DNA of 10,608 nt from Anaerolineae bacterium. GTDB taxonomy: Bacteria > Chloroflexota > Anaerolineae > B4-G1. A program made the translations under genes and the position numbers. Below are positions 7,283 to 10,608 of this stretch, piece after piece; the stretch's first letter is position 1, and each line of letters starts with the position of its first letter. Where the stretch lies: contig JAUWNP010000149.1 of NCBI GenBank assembly GCA_030612585.1, forward strand, positions 1 to 10,608, given 5' to 3'. The notes beneath the pieces are model-generated. The model did not search any database. It had not been told where the DNA came from and was given only the letters and a program-made list of their open reading frames with translations.

Positions 7283-8298
7283 CACTCCCCTCCTCCGCTG
7301 AGAATGACCTCGGTTGCCAGGGCCAGGATATCATCAGGGATGGTGATGCCCAGTTGTTGAGCAGTGTCCAGGTCGAGCACCAAGTCAATTGTATTTGGAA
7401 ATTCGATCGGGATATCCCCCGGCGGCACGCCGCGCAAGACCTTGTCCACCAGGCGGGCGACTTGCCTACCCATCTCGTAGAGGCTGGGTCCCTGAGCGGC
7501 CAGCACGCCTGGATAAATAAGGTCGCGGTCCATCCCCAGGATGGGAATGCCGGCCCGCATTGCGGCCGGAGCCAGCACATCGGGCAAAGCAGTAAGAATA
7601 GGGGCCGAAGGCACCAGGAAAATAGCGTCGGTATCTCCTGGTTGCAAGGCTTCTGCCAGTGGCGTCAGTTCGTCTATGTTGTCTATGGGAATGAGCTGGA
7701 TTGCCATGCCCATATCTTCTGCTGCCTGAGCCACGATGTTTTCCCGTCTTTGGTCTGGGGGAACTTCTTGTGGCGATACGATAGGCAGGTAAAAGACCGT
7801 GACGCGCCGCGCTTCAGGCAACAGGCGGGTGAGCATCTCCATTCGCTTGGGGATCAGCCCGGTAAAGTTGCTCTCAATGCCGGTCAGGTTGTTGCCAGAA
7901 CGCGCCATGCTCTCTACCAGCCCCCGGTTCACGGCCGAATCCGCGCCAATGAAGACCACAGGAATTTTGTTGTCGGCAGTGGCTGCTTTGGCAACCTTTG
8001 TCTCTCTTCCCCCCAGAGCAATGATGATGTCAGGTTGGCTGGCTGCCGCCTCGTCGACCAGTTGTGTCAGCAGCGCCTGGTCATTGGCCGCGTTATGCAC
8101 CTCCAGGATCAGGTCATCCCCTTCCACGTAGCCCAGTTCGGCCAGTCCGGCCCGCAATCCGTTCAGTTTGTCCAGGCGAGCGTCGCCAGAGAGGATCACC
8201 GCCACGCGAGGAGGCGGTTCTTCCGGCCTGGCGCAAGCGGCCAATAAGCCTATCAACAGTGCCAGAATGAGTAAACGTGCGCTTTGGATTCTGGTCAT
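7282..8298 (-). CDS. ABC-type substrate-binding lipoprotein (PF04392/TrpX-like)
   Basis: The 338-residue protein starts with a lipoprotein signal: MTR, a hydrophobic stretch LLILALLIGLLAAC, and a lipobox cysteine at C22. The mature part matches the ABC_sub_bind (DUF534) type-1 periplasmic-binding fold: VAVILSGDARLDKLNGLRAG then LAELGYVEG near the N-terminus, ALGGRETKVAKAAT, IPVVFIGADSAVNRGLVES, NNLTGIE, and the late YEMGRQVARLVDKVLRG then GDIPIEFP motif. Known relatives bind amino acids such as tryptophan or related small ligands; the ligand here cannot be read from sequence. Its ATG lies three bases after the upstream PAS-gene stop and its TGA overlaps the kinase start, so it is inside a translationally coupled set. 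No ABC ATPase or permease is in the window, so I infer a sensory role presenting ligand to the dCache kinase; a transporter encoded elsewhere cannot be excluded. Confidence 0.92.
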   Translation of the reverse strand: MTRIQSARLLILALLIGLLAACARPEEPPPRVAVILSGDARLDKLNGLRAGLAELGYVEGDDLILEVHNAANDQALLTQLVDEAAASQPDIIIALGGRETKVAKAATADNKIPVVFIGADSAVNRGLVESMARSGNNLTGIESNFTGLIPKRMEMLTRLLPEARRVTVFYLPIVSPQEVPPDQRRENIVAQAAEDMGMAIQLIPIDNIDELTPLAEALQPGDTDAIFLVPSAPILTALPDVLAPAAMRAGIPILGMDRDLIYPGVLAAQGPSLYEMGRQVARLVDKVLRGVPPGDIPIEFPNTIDLVLDLDTAQQLGITIPDDILALATEVILSGGGE

Positions 8299-8301
8299 CT
8301 C

Positions 8302-9095
8302 TCACTCCTCCATCCACGCCGCCAACGGATCATCCGCCACGGGCTCCAGGCCGGCGTCCTCCAATTGGGTATGCAGTTGGCGGATCATCTCTTTCAGTTC
8401 GGCCATGCGTATTTCGCGGCCGGTCATCAGGTTGACCATTTCTCGCAGTTCGGCCGTGCGCTCGCGGACGCGCCGCTCCAGTTCCTCGTGCGCTTGCCGC
8501 AGTGCCTCCTCCGCCCGCTTGCGCTCGGTGATGTCCAGATGAGTTCCCGCCATACGCACTGGCTTGCCATCCTCATCCCACTCAAAAGTCTTGCCCCGGT
8601 CAAGCACCCAGACCCAATTGCCATTTTTGTGTTTCATCCTCGCTTCACATATAGTGATCCGTTTTGCCAGCAAAATACTTTTCCAACAACTCGTTGGATT
8701 TTTCCAGGTCGTCCGGGTGAGTCAACTTGATCCAGGTATCAATGCTCACGGGAGCAAGTTCTTCGATGGTATAGCCGACGATCTCAGCCCACCTCTCATT
8801 GAATACCGTCTCACCGGTTTGGACCATCCAATCCCACAAACCGAGGCCGGTACCGGTGACTGCAAGATCAAGGCGTTGTTCACTTTCCCGCAGAGCTTTT
8901 TCAGAGAGATTCCGCTTTGGATCTATGATCATGAAAATCTTCAGATAAATCAACAGCCTGCTTGGCAAATGCAATTCTTTCATTGGGCGGCAAATCCCAA
9001 TAAAGCCCTGCTAATTGGTTTAATATTTCTATCTTCTCTTTGCCGGTTGCATTTTCCAACCCGCTTAATAAGTCAGATTTTGATTTTGTAACCAT
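8302..9095 (-). pseudogene. Broken TPR-PAS sensory gene (two frame breaks)
   Basis: Piece 1 (8901-9095) starts at an ATG at 9095 behind GGTGAGA. It encodes a helical TPR-type N-terminus (KIEILNQLAGLYWDLPPNER then AFAKQAVDLSEDF) and stops at TGA 8901-8903. Piece 2 (about 8915 down to 8645), in another frame, encodes a PAS domain from SEKALRESEQRLDLAVTGT to AGKTDHYM and stops at TGA 8645-8647. Piece 3 (8302-8644) resumes the same PAS fold as [20 protein letters not shown], then [13 protein letters not shown], a coiled coil and a [12 protein letters not shown] end. The second break is explained by loss of two bases in a TGTG run: restoring one TG gives DHYMCEARMKH. The first looks like an out-of-frame junction that removed the rest of the TPR region. 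There is no kinase domain; intact relatives with this C-terminus appear to be PAS regulators. Restart inside piece 3 (ATG 8673) is possible. Sequencing error could mimic the 2-bp break. Confidence 0.8.
8508..8536 (-). repeat. PAS-exit linker repeat, copy shared exactly with 1200-1228
   Basis: These 29 bases encode the [10 protein letters not shown] linker after the broken PAS domain and are identical to a stretch in the REC-REC kinase gene about 7.3 kb away. Both copies lie in the same strand and frame, immediately downstream of a PAS domain. Recombination between them would swap PAS modules without loss of frame. Confidence 0.7.
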
Positions 9096-9288
9096 ACGTC
9101 TCACCGCCATCTTGACATTGGAAAGGGCGCATTAACACGAAAAAGGGAAAGAAACAGTCGTCCTCTGGTTCCTCACCACTCACATAGGCCGCATAGAAGG
9201 TTTCTGAACGGATACCATATTTGCGCTCGAAGGCCACCATGTCTCATTCAAGTGCGTGAATATCGGCTAAAATTTCTCGAAGGGTCAT
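9073..9288 (-). pseudogene. Small antitoxin-like gene with in-frame stop and lost C-terminus
   Basis: An ATG at 9288 has a GGAGGTG Shine-Dalgarno four bases upstream. It opens MTLREILADIHALE, meets TGA at 9244-9246, then continues in the same frame as DMVAFERKYGIRSETFYAAY and VSGEEPEDD to about 9157. From memory this wording fits a family of short antitoxin-like proteins common in Chloroflexota and cyanobacteria, where a further acidic and aromatic C-terminus follows. Here the C-terminus is replaced by unrelated sequence (CFFPFFVLMRPF) and the frame ends at 9073, overlapping the start of the TPR gene. A codon such as GGA or GAA mutated to TGA would explain the stop; an ATG at 9240 could still start a 55-residue remainder. 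No toxin partner is visible. The similarity is my recollection, so the functional label is tentative, but the disruption is plain in the sequence. Confidence 0.55.
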
Positions 9289-9307
9289 GGTTCACCTCCG
9301 TCTTACT

Positions 9308-9337
9308 ATTATAGCGCAGTTTCTTCGTTTTTGGAAA
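9308..9337 (-). promoter_or_regulatory. Sigma70-like promoter upstream of the antitoxin remnant and operon
   Basis: On the minus strand a perfect TATAAT (9308-9313) lies 18 bases downstream of TTTCCA (9332-9337), which matches the TTGACA box at four of six positions. Transcription would start near 9301, leaving a leader of about 12 bases before the GGAGGTG-ATG start at 9288. No equally good promoter was seen between the downstream genes, so it may drive the signalling operon as well. Confidence 0.6.
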
Positions 9338-9482
9338 ACGTGGATTTGCGTGGGGCGGGCCGCCGATTGCCATCCCCGGCCCGCTCGAATTGGGGGCGGT
9401 CTTGGCGCGAGTCACCTTCCCGAAAGATCAAACAATCTACCGGGCAATCATTTTGGTGCTTTTGGACCGCGTTCCGGGTCCA

Positions 9483-9701
9483 GCGCCCGTTCACAGCGGT
9501 CAGTACGCGGTGGTCCAACGACTCCAAGAGTCTCTGCCCCGCATCTCGTATTCCCTCGTTGTCCTCCACCAGCAGGACGATCCCCCTCTTGCTCTGGGGG
9601 AGGGCGGAAGCCTCCTCCGGCTCCAGCAGCGCCTGCCGAACCCTATCCAGAACATCGGGCGGCACGTCCTTGTTGGCCGCGATGCCGCTGGAGGGATGAC
9701 G
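9483..9701 (-). pseudogene. Truncated response-regulator receiver fragment
   Basis: In the frame read down from an in-frame TGA at 9705-9707, the sequence gives SSGIAANKDVPPDVLDRVRQ, then LLEPEEASALPQ, then IVLLVEDNEGIRDAGQRLLE and LDHRVLTAVNGR. The second half is the first third of a receiver: the beta-1 strand, the acidic ED pair and helix 1. Similarity stops at NGR (9483), before the phospho-acceptor aspartate strand, and the frame runs on as unrelated residues to TGA 9309-9311. The first half resembles the tail of another protein or receiver. No credible start codon or ribosome-binding site precedes it. It is probably a remnant of a hybrid kinase or REC array lost by deletion. Confidence 0.65.
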
Positions 9702-9815
9702 ATGTCATCACAGATGTTCAACGTCGTCTGCGCCGTCTGCCCAGGTAGTCCTGGCTGGCGCGTGGACGTGGATCCAGTGAGTGTGTTGTGGGTAGCAGTC
9801 ACAGGCAAAGAAGTG

Positions 9816-9840
9816 GCCCGGGCCATCGCGTGGCCCGGGC
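9816..9840 (-). terminator. Perfect 10-bp GC hairpin after the pilus gene
   Basis: The arms GCCCGGGCCA (9816-9825) and TGGCCCGGGC (9831-9840) are exact reverse complements around a five-base loop. The hairpin sits about 33 bases downstream of the pilus gene stop. On the minus strand it is followed by CACTTCTTTG, which is only weakly T-rich, so it is not a classical intrinsic terminator. It may act as a transcript 3'-end or stabilising structure. Confidence 0.5.
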
Positions 9841-9873
9841 ATCATTGTGTCGCATTTCCGACGCCGATAGCGC

Positions 9874-10608
9874 CTACCGCCAAAGGGTGACCACCATCGT
9901 GTGTGTGTCGCAGGCCTCGCTTCCGCCACCAGACTGATACCCCTCATTGGGACTCGGCTGCCCCTGGCCCATGATCGTCTCCTCCAGGCACATCGTGATC
10001 GAATGATCAGGTGTGCTAGTACTTGCGATCCGTACCCCCGCGAAACCGACAATGTGGTAGTAGCCCGCTCCCTGCATTCCCGTGCATGCATCCTGCGGAC
10101 TGGTGGGCCATGGCCACTCGATGTCCGGCTCCTCCCCATCACAGTCCGGAAATGCATCATAGATCGGCACGTAGATACTCTCGTCAATCGGGGCCACATT
10201 GATTACATCCTGTTCGGTACCTGGCTTAGCGTGTATGTAGTCCCCGTTGCGGTAACCCTCGTCCCAAGGGCCGTCGGCGTAGAGCACACCTTGCCAGCCA
10301 TTTTGCATCCAGTCTTGCAACTGACCATGGGGGTTGCTTGTTATGGCGCGAGGAAATTCCGGGTCTTCTCCATGGTTCCAGACATAGGCTAGGTTCATCC
10401 AGCCTCGGTGCTGCGTGTTCCCGCCCGTCCACTCTATAGTGCATTGGTCTGGGTTGTCGCAGTTCCCGAAACTGATTGTGAAACAATCTCCCACCGAAAC
10501 GTCCACCATAATCTGGAGGGGTATCCCGAATGGCCTCATGCCACCTGCGAGGAGAGGCGGTCCGGTCATAGCCAGTGCATCGGCCGAAGCGCCAGCCGTG
10601 TCTATCCC
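9874..10608 (-). CDS. C-terminal part of a TadG/TadE-like Flp pilus-assembly protein
   Basis: The frame is open to the right edge (it reads GIDTAGASADALAMTGPP before the first internal ATG at 10569), so the N-terminus with its expected membrane anchor is missing. About 244 residues are visible. The segment MRPFGIPLQIMVDVSVGD, a GNTQHRGWMNLAYVWN loop, LQDWMQNGWQG, and the late IYVPIYDAFPDC and GAGYYHIVGFAGVRI motif follow the layout I know for secreted TadG-like proteins: a Pro-Phe/Val-Gly-Ile entry, a gene-specific middle, then a 'P-Y-D...YHIVGFAGVRI' strand near the end. It has six cysteines, compatible with an extracytoplasmic location. Such proteins are associated with Flp/Tad pili or pseudopilus-like surface structures. 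It ends with TAG at 9874-9876. It shares strand with the signalling operon but is separated from it by a hairpin and decayed genes, so is probably not co-regulated. Family call is from motif memory. Confidence 0.7.
   Translation of the reverse strand, partial: GIDTAGASADALAMTGPPLLAGGMRPFGIPLQIMVDVSVGDCFTISFGNCDNPDQCTIEWTGGNTQHRGWMNLAYVWNHGEDPEFPRAITSNPHGQLQDWMQNGWQGVLYADGPWDEGYRNGDYIHAKPGTEQDVINVAPIDESIYVPIYDAFPDCDGEEPDIEWPWPTSPQDACTGMQGAGYYHIVGFAGVRIASTSTPDHSITMCLEETIMGQGQPSPNEGYQSGGGSEACDTHTMVVTLWR

Larger units (their letters stand above)
9289..9873. other. Gene-poor interval between the pilus gene and the signalling operon
   Basis: This 585-base stretch holds no intact gene. From right to left it contains a GC hairpin, about 110 bases in which I see nothing, a cut-off receiver-domain fragment, a short GGACC/GGTCC inverted repeat (9464-9481), about 125 bases with no recognisable homology, and the promoter. 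Two plus-strand open frames crossing it (9287-9748 and 9390-9890) have no family wording and are antisense to the receiver fragment. Confidence 0.6.

Noticed and set aside
6976..8247. A 423-residue plus-strand open frame
   Set aside because: It is antisense to the substrate-binding lipoprotein and the kinase N-terminus, both with clear family motifs, and its own sequence is low-complexity Pro/Arg/Gln text with no recognisable domain.
1200..8536. The 29-bp shared sequence as a mobile-element end or attachment site
   Set aside because: Both copies encode the standard PAS-exit linker in the same frame at the same domain position, so a protein-coding origin explains them better than integration.
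8645..8983. ORF starting at ATG 8983 as the true start of the PAS protein
   Set aside because: Its first 25 or so residues (MKELHLPSRLLIYLKIF...) are an out-of-frame reading of the TPR segment, and no good ribosome-binding site was seen.
9464..9481. GGACC/GGTCC hairpin as a transcription terminator
   Set aside because: The stem is only 5 bp and is followed by AAAAGCACC on the minus strand and AGCGCC on the plus strand, with no T-run in either direction.

Overview
The base composition (GC-rich, about 60-70% or more outside a few AT-richer islands), very large PAS/GAF/REC sensor proteins, TadG-like pilus protein and repeat families suggest a Chloroflexota (Anaerolineae-like) genome or metagenome contig. 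That assignment is inferred from style; there is no rRNA or other marker in the window. All supportable genes lie on the minus strand. The plus-strand open frames are shadows of GC-rich minus-strand genes.

Read in the direction of transcription (right to left), the window starts with the C-terminal part of a TadG/TadE-like Flp pilus-assembly protein (9874-10608, running off the right edge), followed by a GC hairpin. Next is a decayed zone (about 8302-9701). It holds a response-regulator receiver cut off before its phospho-acceptor, a sigma70-like promoter with a consensus TATAAT, a small antitoxin-like gene with an in-frame TGA, and a TPR-PAS sensory gene broken by one out-of-frame junction and one 2-bp frameshift.

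Then comes a tightly packed signalling operon: a lipoprotein ABC-type substrate-binding protein (7282-8298), translationally coupled to a membrane dCache-HAMP-PAS-GAF-GAF histidine kinase (3887-7282), a 23S-rRNA-IVP/four-helix-bundle protein (3303-3680), a Rcp1-type single-domain response regulator (2768-3193), and a REC-REC-PAS-PAS-GAF-PAS histidine kinase that runs off the left edge (1-2730). No ABC permease or ATPase is present, so the binding protein may feed ligand information to the kinase rather than a transporter. The two kinases and the stand-alone and fused receivers could form a His-Asp relay.

The most unusual signals are at the DNA level. (1) The three gaps in the distal operon (after 3887, 3303 and 2768) are filled by one family of purine/pyrimidine-biased repeats running from an identical CGGTGA arginine-stop hexamer to near the next Shine-Dalgarno. 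(2) A 24-bp hairpin-type repeat is inserted twice, in frame, in a PAS domain. (3) AT-rich PAS domains are bracketed by near-identical GC-rich linker DNA, including a 29-bp exact repeat shared by two different genes, which looks like a substrate for domain shuffling. No CRISPR array, tRNA, rRNA or transposase was recognised.
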